Of a stretch of DNA of 64,000 nucleotides, positions 9,666-18,617 are shown piece after piece. Numbering within the stretch: position 1 is the first letter of the stretch; each line of letters opens with the position of its first letter. A program made the position numbers and the translations under genes. Under the pieces are notes generated by a model. It was not told the DNA's origin. It searched no databases and was given only the letters and a program-made list of their open reading frames with translations. The stretch lies in contig JAEZUI010000049.1 in the NCBI GenBank assembly GCA_023421115.1, forward strand, positions 1-64,000, read 5' to 3'. This DNA comes from Bacillota bacterium. GTDB lineage: Bacteria > Bacillota > Clostridia > Acetivibrionales > Acetivibrionaceae.

Positions 9666-9762
9666 AGATAACGTACACTAAGTTAAATTTATATATCACT
9701 TAAACGTTATCTAATTTAGATGAAAAACTTCCTTTAAAATTTAGTTTTAGAGTTTTTCATCT
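9666..9762. repeat. Two adjacent inverted repeats, absent from the paralogous upstream region
   Basis: AGATAACGT (9666-9674) pairs with ACGTTATCT (9704-9712), and AGATGAAAAACT (9718-9729) pairs with AGTTTTTCATCT (9751-9762). Upstream of the sister xylanase gene the surrounding sequence is conserved but this roughly 100-bp block is missing. It could be regulatory or a small insertion. Confidence 0.5.
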
Positions 9763-9812
9763 ATAGTACAAATATGTATGGACTCTTACAAAATTAAGAC
9801 TTGTGATAGTAG

Positions 9813-9912
9813 AAAATTCACAAATAGAAATAAAACAAAGAAAGTTAGATAGTTTAGATTAAACATTAGCATCATCTATTAGTTAAATCGTACCATATTT
9901 AATTAGTAGATA
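9813..9912. repeat. Duplicated xylanase upstream region, copy 1
   Basis: This stretch (AAAATTCACAAATAGAAATA..., ending near TTAAATCGTACCATATTT) matches 12338-12446 upstream of the second xylanase almost base for base over its first half. It marks the outer part of the tandem duplication and probably holds the shared promoter or regulator sites. I could not assign a -35/-10 pair with confidence. Confidence 0.7.
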
Positions 9913-9921
9913 CAATATATT

Positions 9922-9980
9922 TAAGGCAATTCAAAAAACAGTTGGTCAAGTGCCTTTTCAAAAAATTTGATTTGACCGAC
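9922..9980 (+). repeat. MITE-A, partial copy
   Basis: The sequence resembles the left half of the MITE-A consensus: ATTCAAAAAACAGTTGGTCAAG, then TGCC, TTTTCAAAAAAT and TTGATTT. It runs directly into the 58-bp hairpin repeat at 9983. The right half is missing. Confidence 0.55.
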
Positions 9981-9982
9981 TC

Positions 9983-10040
9983 TAAGTAAAGAGGCTGCTA
10001 CACCAATCCTAAGTGTAGCAGCCTCTCTATAAGACTTTCA
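9983..10040 (-). repeat. 58-bp repeated hairpin unit, copy 2 (terminator-like)
   Basis: A perfect 14-bp stem (AGAGGCTGCTACAC at 9990-10003 with GTGTAGCAGCCTCT at 10013-10026) lies 35 bp past the stop of the xylanase-esterase gene, with TTTACTT after it on the minus strand. It probably terminates that gene. It is the second copy of the unit at 7072-7129. Confidence 0.75.
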
Positions 10041-10074
10041 TTTAAAAAACTTAATGTCTAAAATTAAATACTTA

Positions 10075-12177
10075 TTACCATCCGAGAACTTCAATCATTT
10101 TATTAGCATATCTCTTACCTAGTTCCACTGTTGAATCATGATTGAAATGAAGTCCCCAAGAATCGGATGGGTCACCAGACAAACCACTTGCAGATATAAC
10201 ATAACAATTTTTAATTACTGAAGGTAATTTATTTACCTGTGTGTTGTGACCTGCGCAGCCTCCACTATATAGCAATTCACCGGCAAGAACAGGAACATCA
10301 CCTAATCCTAAGTCTTTCTTAAGGTCACTAATCAAAGTACTTACCTTATTCGGCCAATCGGATTGTCCATTATTTGATTCTCCTTGGTGTAAAAGAATAC
10401 CTTCAATAACTCCACCTCTTTGCTGTGCTGATTTTGCACGGCTGAGAATCCAGTTATATTTGCTTCCTCCATTTTTCATGAAGGTCTCAATCTTTTCACC
10501 ACTTATAGCACATGGAATTAAACCAATTGTATCATTTTCAGGGAGTTTGTTTATTATAGTCTTAGAAAACCAGTCACCAGGTCCTATAGCGCCTTGGAAG
10601 GCTTCATGTAATGGCGGAGAGGCTACCCCCCACTGATTATTGTCATAGCCCAATGAAAGTATGCGTGAATTTGTCACCTTATCGGAAGATTGTGCCCTAG
10701 CCCAACCTGCCATATTTGATTGCCCCAACAACAAGAAACAATGGAATTTGGCAGTTGCTGCCGGAGTTGGTGTTTGAGTTATCTTTGGAGTTGGTGTAGG
10801 TGTTACAGGTGGATTAGTTGGAGTTATACCACCTAAATTAATTATGCCTAAAAGATGCTGTCTTAACATTCCAAAATCAAGGGAATTTGCAAAACCATCT
10901 TGGTTTACGTCTGCAGCAGCTGAAACAGAGGTTACCATTCCAAGCAAATACTGTCTCAACATGGCAAAATCCAATGAATTGACTTCGCCATTTCCGTCAA
11001 CATCACCAAGTAATGTAGTTCCTGGGTTAGGAGGATTAGTTGGAATAGAACTTCCTCCTCCAAAGGTAAAGGAATCAATGTTAACAGGTCCATTAAAGCA
11101 TAAGTATAAGTCTTTTGTACCCGAAGCACCACTTACAGTAGTAGATAATTCTTCATAAGCGTCCCAATCACCGTTTGCTGGTACACTTAAAGAACCTACT
11201 AGAGTGCCACTTGGACTGCCCAATCGCAACTGGATAGTTGTGGCAGCCGTATTACCATTGGCAACTTTTGCTTTAAAAGAACTTGCTCCACTTCCAAAAT
11301 TAATCATATTATATACAATGTAGTCACCATTTTGTATGTATCCCACGCCTGTACCAATAGATCTCAATTCAGAACCATTTGCACTGTTGTAATCCTCTGC
11401 TTCTATTGTTGTAAAAGCACTTCTCTCAGTTACAGGTAATTTAGTAGGTGCAGTTGTAGGAACTGAAGTTGTTGACACTGGAGTACCATCAATATTAATC
11501 GACATCTTAGTTACATCAGCTTTACCGCTACTTTGATAGCCTTCAACAACAAGGGAAATCTCATAAAACTTACCCATTTTCATGCCTTTAGCTTCCCAAG
11601 CTTTAAAGTGATCACTTACAGATATAGTTCCGCTTGTGCGCTTCTGTTGACGAACACTCCAATACTGCTGGAAGGTTGCAGTACCTTTAATGGAAGGCTG
11701 TTGGGTTCTAGTAGTCTCACAAATGTCATATACTCCGCCATCAACAGTAACAGTTCCCTTTGACTGCACATTTCCCGGCGGCTTCCAAGTACCCCAACTC
11801 TCTATAATGTAATACTCTACAAGGGGGTCACTTGTCCATCCATAAACGGACAAATATGAATTACCATTAGGCTGGTAGTTGCATTCATAAGTCATTGACA
11901 TATTACCTATTTGCTGATGTGTCTGGGTCTCATTGTATTTAAGACCTTTACGGAATAATATATTATTGATATTATTCCACTCACAGCTAAATGCTCCACC
12001 ATCCTTTAATACCATGGTTCCGTTTCCATTGTCCTTCCAGTACTCATAGTTATAGCCTCCATGGGTACCGGTATCATTTGAGGTGACCGTTTGTGCTTGT
12101 GCATTTAACGGAAATAAAGAAAACAAAAGAGTAAGACTCAACAAAATCGAAAACTTTCCCCTTATTTTATGTTTCAT
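10075..12177 (-). CDS. Cellulosomal xylanase-acetylesterase: GH11-CBM6-dockerin-CE6
   Basis: This 700-residue secreted bifunctional enzyme attacks acetylated xylan. Order: signal peptide (cut near 28); GH11 domain 30-230 with E121 and E212 as the catalytic pair; Pro/Thr linker; CBM6 xylan-binding domain about 252-372; dockerin type I repeats about 389-447; TP-rich linker; and a C-terminal SGNH-type esterase about 477-700. The esterase begins LLGQSNMAG (Ser487 in GQSNM) and has a late LHFNHDS block, matching family CE6 / SASA acetylxylan esterases. The known relatives XynA/XynV of C. thermocellum have a similar GH11-CBM6-dockerin start; XynA ends in a CE4 polysaccharide deacetylase instead. 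GGTGGAG precedes the ATG. A tandem shortened paralogue lies downstream. Confidence 0.93.
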   Translation of the reverse strand: MKHKIRGKFSILLSLTLLFSLFPLNAQAQTVTSNDTGTHGGYNYEYWKDNGNGTMVLKDGGAFSCEWNNINNILFRKGLKYNETQTHQQIGNMSMTYECNYQPNGNSYLSVYGWTSDPLVEYYIIESWGTWKPPGNVQSKGTVTVDGGVYDICETTRTQQPSIKGTATFQQYWSVRQQKRTSGTISVSDHFKAWEAKGMKMGKFYEISLVVEGYQSSGKADVTKMSINIDGTPVSTTSVPTTAPTKLPVTERSAFTTIEAEDYNSANGSELRSIGTGVGYIQNGDYIVYNMINFGSGASSFKAKVANGNTAATTIQLRLGSPSGTLVGSLSVPANGDWDAYEELSTTVSGASGTKDLYLCFNGPVNIDSFTFGGGSSIPTNPPNPGTTLLGDVDGNGEVNSLDFAMLRQYLLGMVTSVSAAADVNQDGFANSLDFGMLRQHLLGIINLGGITPTNPPVTPTPTPKITQTPTPAATAKFHCFLLLGQSNMAGWARAQSSDKVTNSRILSLGYDNNQWGVASPPLHEAFQGAIGPGDWFSKTIINKLPENDTIGLIPCAISGEKIETFMKNGGSKYNWILSRAKSAQQRGGVIEGILLHQGESNNGQSDWPNKVSTLISDLKKDLGLGDVPVLAGELLYSGGCAGHNTQVNKLPSVIKNCYVISASGLSGDPSDSWGLHFNHDSTVELGKRYANKMIEVLGW

Positions 12178-12541
12178 TTAGACTCCACCCTTTCTTTTCC
12201 AAATTTTTGTTTCATTCTAACATCCCCTCTTTCTCAAAAATTTGTTCTTTAATAAATATGTTAAAAAACAACATATTTGCAATTATAAATAGTATAAATA
12301 TAGAACTTTTACGAAAATTTGAGCCCTGTAGAAGTAGAAAATTCACAAATAGAAATAAAACAAAGAAAGTTAGATAGTTTAGACTAAACCATTTCTATAA
12401 ATATAAACTATTAGTTAAATCGTACCATATTTTTTTGGTAGGTGCAATGATTTTAAAATCTCAAATCTCAGATATCTCAGATACAAAATAAAAAATCTAC
12501 TCAAATTGCTTAGGATACGATTAAATACAAATTCCTACTTA
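12178..12541. other. Upstream region of the xylanase-esterase gene
   Basis: A 364-bp AT-rich gap. The first 110 bases (12178-12290) resemble the region directly upstream of the 8599-9552 gene (AAATTTTTGTTTCA, TAACATCCC, ACATATTTG), and 12338-12446 is the second duplicated block. No gene is seen. Confidence 0.6.
12338..12446. repeat. Duplicated xylanase upstream region, copy 2
   Basis: Matches 9813-9912, with conserved blocks AAAATTCACAAATAGAAATA, AAAGTTAGATAGTTTAGA and TTAAATCGTACCATATTT. This shows that the tandem duplication included upstream control sequence as well as the coding region. Confidence 0.7.
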
Positions 12542-13297
12542 TCAGTTTATTCCGGAATTCATCCGTATGATTTCCTCAAAAAACTCGTAGGGGCTGTCAT
12601 AAGTACTTTCCACATTAAACTTCTTAGAAAAGTATTTATTGAAATTATATGCAAAAACATAACGTCTTTCACCTACGCTGTTTTTCCTTGCTAGAAATTC
12701 TTTCAAAATTTCGTACTCAAAATGAGTTAGCGGATATTTATTTGTATTTTCAACATAATCGTCACAATCTAAATTACGCTTCAATATATCATTAATAGTA
12801 ATTAGTTGGTCAGCTTTTCTCACCTTTACAACTATAGTATTCGCTGCATAATCACCTATTCTCTTGTAATTCTTTGTCAGTATGACGAAAAAAGCATCTA
12901 GCAAATACAAAAAAGGAAGTATATATACTATTCTAAGGAAATTTCTGAGCACACTGTCAAATACGCCTTCAGGTTCCCCACTCTGCCTAATTACTCTGAT
13001 AGAGAAAAGCTTCTTACCGGGTGATTGCCCCTTCATAATCAACTCAAAAAAAGGATAATATATTAAATGAAAGAGAATTAGCATTGTTGCTGCAAACATA
13101 GCAGCCTGCAACCCCAATTCAGCTATAAGGGCTGCATAATCAAACCCTGCAAAATACAAACCCAATAGGGTTACACTAAAAACAAAAAGCTGAATAAGCA
13201 AATCAACAATAAAAGCTGCAAATCTAGACCCTATTCCTGCTAGTTCATATTCTACATATACATTTTCCGGAGTGAGGATGTTTAGTACTTTTTTCAT
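12542..13297 (-). CDS. RDD family membrane protein
   Basis: This 251-residue protein has an RDD domain in the first 165 residues, with the arginine and aspartate positions (GIGSRFAAFIVDLLIQ near 20-36; GDYAANTIVVK near 150) and three membrane helices. The remaining 80 residues are soluble. The ATG at 13297 follows GAGGTGG. It is divergent from the SpoIIM-family gene at 13506, and these two families often sit with MoxR/DUF58 clusters, as here. RDD proteins are linked to transport or ion tolerance in some bacteria, but the role here is unknown. Confidence 0.85.
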   Translation of the reverse strand: MKKVLNILTPENVYVEYELAGIGSRFAAFIVDLLIQLFVFSVTLLGLYFAGFDYAALIAELGLQAAMFAATMLILFHLIYYPFFELIMKGQSPGKKLFSIRVIRQSGEPEGVFDSVLRNFLRIVYILPFLYLLDAFFVILTKNYKRIGDYAANTIVVKVRKADQLITINDILKRNLDCDDYVENTNKYPLTHFEYEILKEFLARKNSVGERRYVFAYNFNKYFSKKFNVESTYDSPYEFFEEIIRMNSGIN

Positions 13298-13505
13298 CAA
13301 TTGTCCACCTCTTGATTTTATTTTAAAACTATTCGCCCTTTCAAAAATCTTTGATATTTAAAATCACTTTATATCACAAATTCAATTGTAACAGATAAAC
13401 TTTTCTGATAAAATAACTTTTATGGAACAAATTAAATTTATATATTACAAATCACCATAAAAAATAGTGTGATTAAAAAAAATTCAAAACAAAAAGGTGC
13501 AAAAT

Positions 13506-14486
13506 ATGAAGGAAGATAAGTTCATCAGTCAAAATTCTGAAGCCTGGAAAAACCTTGAAGCAACCCTTGAAAAACTTAAGTCCAAAAGCCTTTACCGCTT
13601 TAACAAGGATGAATTGGATAGTTTCTTCAACTATTATAATTTGACCTGCGGTCATTTGTCCTATGCGAGGACCAACTATGGTAACTCCATTACTACAAAC
13701 TATCTGAACAAACTCGTTGCTTCAGCACACAGCTATATATACACTACTAATACCTTTAGCCTTAAAAAGCTTTTTATTTTTCTCTTTGCCGGTTTTCCTC
13801 TTCTTGTAAAGAAGAATTGGAAACCTATACTATTATCTACATCGATTTTTCTTCTTGCAATGGCTATAAGCTTTATATTTACACTTATTTCAACCGACAA
13901 CGCTGGGGCTTTTGTATCTCAAGAAATGGTAGACAGCATCCTTGAAAGAAACGTAAATGAATATGTTGCCGACCGTAACGGAGCAGTTTTGTCACCTTTT
14001 ATTTTTACCAACAATATCAAGGTAGGAATTTTGGCCTTTGCCTTTGGAATAACTCTTGCCATCGGTACGGTATATGTTATATATGCCAATGGATATATGC
14101 TTGGTGCCCTTGCAGCTTTATATCTTCATAAAGGCGGAAGTCTTTTGTTTTGGGCTCTCATTCTTCCTCACGGTATATTAGAGCTTTTCGCCATATTTGT
14201 ATGCGGCGGTGCTGGAATAATTATCGGTTATTCAATTATCAATCCCGGAAAATATTCCCGCAAGGATTCCTTTATTATCAGAGGTAAGGAGGCAATAAAG
14301 TTGGTTCTTGGGACTGTACCCATTTTTATAATTGCCGGCATAATCGAAGGATATTTCACTCCTTCTTCCTATTTCTCCGAAATTGCAAAACTTATTTTTG
14401 CCTTGATAACGCTAATTCTATTGGTTATCTACTTGGTATTGCCAAACATCAGAAAGTCTAAGCCTTTACTAAATCTGCATCCTTGA
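13506..14486 (+). CDS. SpoIIM-superfamily (DUF95) integral membrane protein
   Basis: This 326-residue protein has a soluble helical N-terminus of about 95 residues, then five or six membrane helices with the SpoIIM/DUF95 pattern (FIFTNNIKVGILAFAFG, then GALAALYLHKGG and ILPHGILELFAIFVCGGAG). The ATG at 13506 is preferred because GGTG lies 7 bases upstream; the GTG at 13497 is part of that site. The 3' end overlaps the convergent DUF58 gene by 18 bp. It is a paralogue-level relative of spoIIM at 25398-26036 and belongs to the MoxR/DUF58 neighbourhood, not to the engulfment gene itself. Confidence 0.85.
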   Translation: MKEDKFISQNSEAWKNLEATLEKLKSKSLYRFNKDELDSFFNYYNLTCGHLSYARTNYGNSITTNYLNKLVASAHSYIYTTNTFSLKKLFIFLFAGFPLLVKKNWKPILLSTSIFLLAMAISFIFTLISTDNAGAFVSQEMVDSILERNVNEYVADRNGAVLSPFIFTNNIKVGILAFAFGITLAIGTVYVIYANGYMLGALAALYLHKGGSLLFWALILPHGILELFAIFVCGGAGIIIGYSIINPGKYSRKDSFIIRGKEAIKLVLGTVPIFIIAGIIEGYFTPSSYFSEIAKLIFALITLILLVIYLVLPNIRKSKPLLNLHP

Positions 14487-15779
14487 TTTCATATTCAAAT
14501 ATTTGTTTACAACCTCAATGGAAAGTTTGTCAGGGGGAACATCCACAACAGCTATGGCTGAATCATTAAATATCTTCCGGATTTTTTCCCTTTCTCTGAT
14601 CATCTTCATCGCTGCAACCTTTGTAAAGAAACCTTTTGTATCTTCTATATCACCTTCTGCATAATCGTAAAGCCTCATATCCTTTATGGTTATAACAAGA
14701 GGTATATGGTGCTTTGCGAGGTTTTTCAAAGCAGAAGCCAGCTGAAAAGCCTCATCGGCATTAAACAGTTCTGTGAAAATACATAACAAACTTCTACGCT
14801 TGTGATTCTTGTTTAGATAGGTCAACGCTTCCATATAATCGGCAGATACAAAGTTCTCCTGGACATTATAGAGATTTTCTGCAATCAGCTGAAATTGTCC
14901 TCTTCCCTTGCCCGGCTTGATAAACCTCTTTACAGCATTGTCAAACACCATAACACCGGCATTATCCCCCTTCTTTATTGCCACATCCGCTAAAAGAAAG
15001 GCAGCATTAATAGAATAGTCCAGCTTTTTTATATAATTTATCTCAGAATTCATAACTCTGCTTGAGTCAAGCATTATCATAATCTGTTGATTTTTTTCAT
15101 GTTCATAGGTATTAACTATAAATTTATTAGTTCTAGCCGTTGCCATCCAGTTAATCTTTCTGTAATCGTCACCTTCGGTGTATTCCCTCAGACTTTCAAA
15201 CTCGGTACCTGTTCCAAAGCTCTTATTCTTCTTAATTCCCCGAATAAGCTGACTTTTCTTAATAGCAGCTAAGCCATACTTACTGAGGTCCTTGAGATTC
15301 GGGTAAACTTTATAGCTGTTTTCCAGGCCATAAATGCCCTTTTTCATGCACAAACCCATTACACCTTTATACCTAACATGAACTTTACCAAATTTAAACT
15401 CTCCTCTTTTTTCAGGCATTACAAAGTAATTCCCTACAGCTTCATAGTGCGGGCTTACACGAATGGATACAACAGCATTTTTTGTTCTCATATACATTGG
15501 TATTTCGTCAACAGCCTCGATATCAAGCGCATATCCACTGTTATTTCTGATGTTTATACCAATTTCATTCTCTGTACCCATAGAAAGCTTTTCACTACAT
15601 ACCCTTTCAACACATAAAAGTTTATCGTCAGGGGTCATTCTCAAATCAACTATGAGGAGAAAAAATATCACTATGTTATAAATTAAAAAAACATATAATT
15701 CAAGTCCAATAAAGGACGCTATTACAACAGGCACTATACCTAATAGAAGAAGTGCTAAAAACCGCTTGCTAAATGGCAT
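14469..15779 (-). CDS. DUF58 (vWA-like) membrane-anchored protein
   Basis: This 436-residue protein has two N-terminal membrane helices (about 8-45), a beta-rich region, and then the DUF58 core with the signature GTEFESLREYTEGDDYRKINW near 190-212, followed by a von Willebrand A-like fold (MIMLDSSRVMNS near 240). DUF58 proteins act with MoxR AAA ATPases, probably in assembling or activating cell-envelope complexes. It lies 29 bp behind the MoxR gene on the same strand, so the pair is co-transcribed. The exact target is unknown. Confidence 0.9.
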   Translation of the reverse strand: MPFSKRFLALLLLGIVPVVIASFIGLELYVFLIYNIVIFFLLIVDLRMTPDDKLLCVERVCSEKLSMGTENEIGINIRNNSGYALDIEAVDEIPMYMRTKNAVVSIRVSPHYEAVGNYFVMPEKRGEFKFGKVHVRYKGVMGLCMKKGIYGLENSYKVYPNLKDLSKYGLAAIKKSQLIRGIKKNKSFGTGTEFESLREYTEGDDYRKINWMATARTNKFIVNTYEHEKNQQIMIMLDSSRVMNSEINYIKKLDYSINAAFLLADVAIKKGDNAGVMVFDNAVKRFIKPGKGRGQFQLIAENLYNVQENFVSADYMEALTYLNKNHKRRSLLCIFTELFNADEAFQLASALKNLAKHHIPLVITIKDMRLYDYAEGDIEDTKGFFTKVAAMKMIREREKIRKIFNDSAIAVVDVPPDKLSIEVVNKYLNMKSRMQI

Positions 15780-15808
15780 TTTTTTAACTCCTTTTTGTCT
15801 TTTATCCC

Positions 15809-16801
15809 TTACCTGGGAACTTCAACTTTTGCAAGTATGCTTTTAATTGCATCATCATTTGTAAGCCCATCAATTCCGGCTTCCGGCTTAATTATTATAC
15901 GGTGACGCAATACAGGCAAAGCAAGCTCTTTTATATCCTCCGGTATGACAAAGTTTCTTCCCTCCATAGCCGCATAGGTTTTCGCAGTAAGCAGTAACGC
16001 TATAGATGCCCTAGGACTAGCTCCTAGTACAAGATTAGGAGAATTCCTTGTAGCCTTTACTATGGAAGTTATATAATTGATTATTCCTTCATTAACCTGT
16101 ACACCCTGTATTTCCTTCCTGCACCTCTTTATATCTTCAAAATTGCATACAACACTGATATTCTCATTGCCTATTTCCTTGCTGCTAAAACCTGAGTTGT
16201 ATTTTTGAAGAAGCATATTTTCAAACTTCTGAGGCATATAATCCACTATCAGCTTCATTAAAAACCTGTCGAGCTGTGCTTCAGGCAAGGGATAGGTTCC
16301 CTCATATTCAACCGGATTTTGCGTAGCTAACACCATAAATGTATCTCCTAATTTATGAGTCTCACCGTCTATAGATATGGATTTTTCCTCCATAGCTTCT
16401 AAAAGAGCTGCCTGTGTCTTAGGAGGTGTCCTGTTTATTTCATCGGCCAAAAATATATTGGTAAAAAGAGGGCCTTTCTTTAAGAAGAACTCCGTTTTTT
16501 TAGGGTCAAAAACTTTCGTACCTATAATATCTGCCGGCATTAAATCGGGTGTAAACTGAACCCTCTTAAACTCTGCATCCATCGCTTTTGACATAACCTT
16601 TGAGGCTAAGGTTTTAGCAAGTCCCGGAACTCCCTCAATCAATATATGTCCTCCGGACAAAAGTGCAACTACCATGTGTTCAATAAACTCATACTGACCT
16701 ACAACAATTTTAGAAACCTCTTCTATAATTGCCTTTGCTTTTTCTTTTGTAAAATCACAGCCAGTTACATCGTTTTCTTTATTCGAATTAACTTCAACCA
16801 T
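15809..16801 (-). CDS. MoxR family AAA+ ATPase
   Basis: This 330-residue cytoplasmic AAA+ ATPase has Walker A GVPGLAKT (57-64), Walker B LADEINRT (near 115), sensor motifs around ATQNPVEYEGTYPLPEAQLDRF, and the C-terminal lid ASPRASIALL. MoxR ATPases act as chaperones for vWA-domain partners; the DUF58 gene next to it is the likely partner. The start codon overlaps the stop of the DUF4350 gene by one base (TAATG), a sign of coupled translation. Confidence 0.95.
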   Translation of the reverse strand: MVEVNSNKENDVTGCDFTKEKAKAIIEEVSKIVVGQYEFIEHMVVALLSGGHILIEGVPGLAKTLASKVMSKAMDAEFKRVQFTPDLMPADIIGTKVFDPKKTEFFLKKGPLFTNIFLADEINRTPPKTQAALLEAMEEKSISIDGETHKLGDTFMVLATQNPVEYEGTYPLPEAQLDRFLMKLIVDYMPQKFENMLLQKYNSGFSSKEIGNENISVVCNFEDIKRCRKEIQGVQVNEGIINYITSIVKATRNSPNLVLGASPRASIALLLTAKTYAAMEGRNFVIPEDIKELALPVLRHRIIIKPEAGIDGLTNDDAIKSILAKVEVPR

Positions 16802-17823
16802 TACTTTATCCCCTTTCTGATTGACTCAAGTCTCTTATATAGTTTTAACAATGACTTATTATCATTTCTTTTATTATTAATAAAACTCTCGCATTCCAAA
16901 AAAACCGCTTCCACCTCTAAATCCTTTAATGTATTGTCTAACTGTGCAGCTTTAACAAGATCTCCATCACTCCAGTTCTCCTTGCCAAATCCCAAAAATT
17001 TGGCAATTTCTTGCTTAAGACTGTCTAAATAAATTTCTAAAGCCATCCCATTTGCTTTCGCCTTATAATATATATTAGAGAGTGCATAAAGGTTTTCATT
17101 TTCCTTTCTCTTGATGGTTTCGAACACAACCACCGGTTTTCCAAACCTACGCGATGCAACAAACATAAATATTAATAAACAAATTACTAATTGAATTATC
17201 ACAAGCTTTCCGGCAAAGCCTAAAATATCCCAAAGCTTCGCTCCGCTGCTTCCCATACCATGGAAATAGTCATTAAACAAAACCTGTTTATATTTAGCTT
17301 CTTCAAGGGCATCAATAAATTGCACACCCTGTTCGAGATCCTTTACACCTGAATTTGTATATTTCTCACTATCGGTAAAGTAAATTATGCTCCCGTCCCC
17401 AACGCTATATTTATAACCTTGATCATATTGTCCAAAGTGACTAGGCTCTTTTGCACCAAGTTCCTCAATATAATCTTCAATTTCGACATCGTAGGACATT
17501 AATACAAGAGCGTTCCCTCTTTCCAACCATTCTTTAAAATACTTTTTTTCCAAATAATTCTCTAATACTCCCAATTGAGGTTCAATTGCAACTACAGTTG
17601 CATTTTCAGGTAAAAACCTCGACGGCCTTGTAAATATTTCTACATCATACCCCATTTCCTTTGACAAAAGGTAAAGCGCTCTTGTCCCATCTCCTTCTAC
17701 ACTGTAGGCGGAGTATTCAATACTTTGCTGCAGGTCACCTTTAAAACCATAAACAATTAAACCCGCAGCAACTATAATTAATATAACGGCAACATATATT
17801 AAAATCTTCCTAATTCGTTTCAT
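16801..17823 (-). CDS. DUF4350 domain membrane protein
   Basis: This 340-residue protein has an N-terminal membrane anchor (residues 7-28), an extracytoplasmic DUF4350 domain (SVEGDGTRALYLLSKEMGYDVEIF at the start), a second membrane helix near 210, and a soluble C-terminus. DUF4350 proteins are regular members of MoxR/DUF58 operons; no activity is known. It is followed by MoxR with a one-base overlap and preceded by the DUF4129 gene at a 41-bp distance. Confidence 0.85.
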   Translation of the reverse strand: MKRIRKILIYVAVILIIVAAGLIVYGFKGDLQQSIEYSAYSVEGDGTRALYLLSKEMGYDVEIFTRPSRFLPENATVVAIEPQLGVLENYLEKKYFKEWLERGNALVLMSYDVEIEDYIEELGAKEPSHFGQYDQGYKYSVGDGSIIYFTDSEKYTNSGVKDLEQGVQFIDALEEAKYKQVLFNDYFHGMGSSGAKLWDILGFAGKLVIIQLVICLLIFMFVASRRFGKPVVVFETIKRKENENLYALSNIYYKAKANGMALEIYLDSLKQEIAKFLGFGKENWSDGDLVKAAQLDNTLKDLEVEAVFLECESFINNKRNDNKSLLKLYKRLESIRKGIK

Positions 17824-17864
17824 CAGCTGCTGTTTCCTCCTCTTTAGAATGCCGGTTGTAAACT

Positions 17865-18617
17865 TTACGTATTAGAATTTATCAAATTGCTGTAAACCTC
17901 ATTCCAATTGACAAATGTAGCTTTGTCGGCATTTTTTCCACCATACCAATGTCTGTTGAAAACTTGCGTAAACTCAACCATAACATCATAAACCTCGTGC
18001 TTGTTTTCCTTTATCTCATTCAAATACTGTTTATTTGTCTTTGCCTTGTTAATTCTAATTATATTTAGATCATTAAACCGGATTAAAAGAGATATATACA
18101 AAAATCTCAAGCCCTGAGTATAATCCCCACTGTTGTAATAATCAAAGGCTTTTTTATAAACTTCATCAGGGTCCTTCAATATATTCAGCAGAAGCGCATC
18201 TTCCTCCTGCCTCACTTTTCGAGAACGTGTTAGTTTTTTTGCAGCAAAATATATGATAAGTCCGATAATTGCAAGTATCAGCACAATAGCTATAATCTGA
18301 AGAACAAACATTACTTCTTTTGAAACTTTTGAACCGCTAAACACACTCTCAAGCTTATTTGTTATGTTCAACTTCTCCCATATGCTTTTTACAAACTCAA
18401 TAAATTTATCGTGTAGAATTTCAAGAAAGCTTTTAGATTTGGTTTTTTCGCCAAACTCACCAGATGCCAGAATTCTTGAAAGTGCATCTTTAACTTCGTT
18501 TTCGTTTTCAGGACTAAAGGCTTTTGCCTGAACAGAAAACAAAGCAGTCATGCTAAGGACTACCAAAATCCACATGTTAATTTTCTTGTAAACCCTTCCT
18601 ACAAGCAATTTACTCAT
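17865..18617 (-). CDS. DUF4129 domain protein, secreted N-terminus
   Basis: This 250-residue protein carries a signal-like N-terminus (ending ...VQAKAF near 34), one membrane helix near 105-130, and a C-terminal DUF4129 segment (FDYYNSGDYTQGLRFLYISLLIRF near 157, TFVNWNEVYS near 236). DUF4129 occurs alone or fused to transglutaminases in MoxR/DUF58 loci. It overlaps the preceding gene by 8 bp (ATGAGTAA), so it is part of the same operon. Confidence 0.82.
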   Translation of the reverse strand: MSKLLVGRVYKKINMWILVVLSMTALFSVQAKAFSPENENEVKDALSRILASGEFGEKTKSKSFLEILHDKFIEFVKSIWEKLNITNKLESVFSGSKVSKEVMFVLQIIAIVLILAIIGLIIYFAAKKLTRSRKVRQEEDALLLNILKDPDEVYKKAFDYYNSGDYTQGLRFLYISLLIRFNDLNIIRINKAKTNKQYLNEIKENKHEVYDVMVEFTQVFNRHWYGGKNADKATFVNWNEVYSNLINSNT

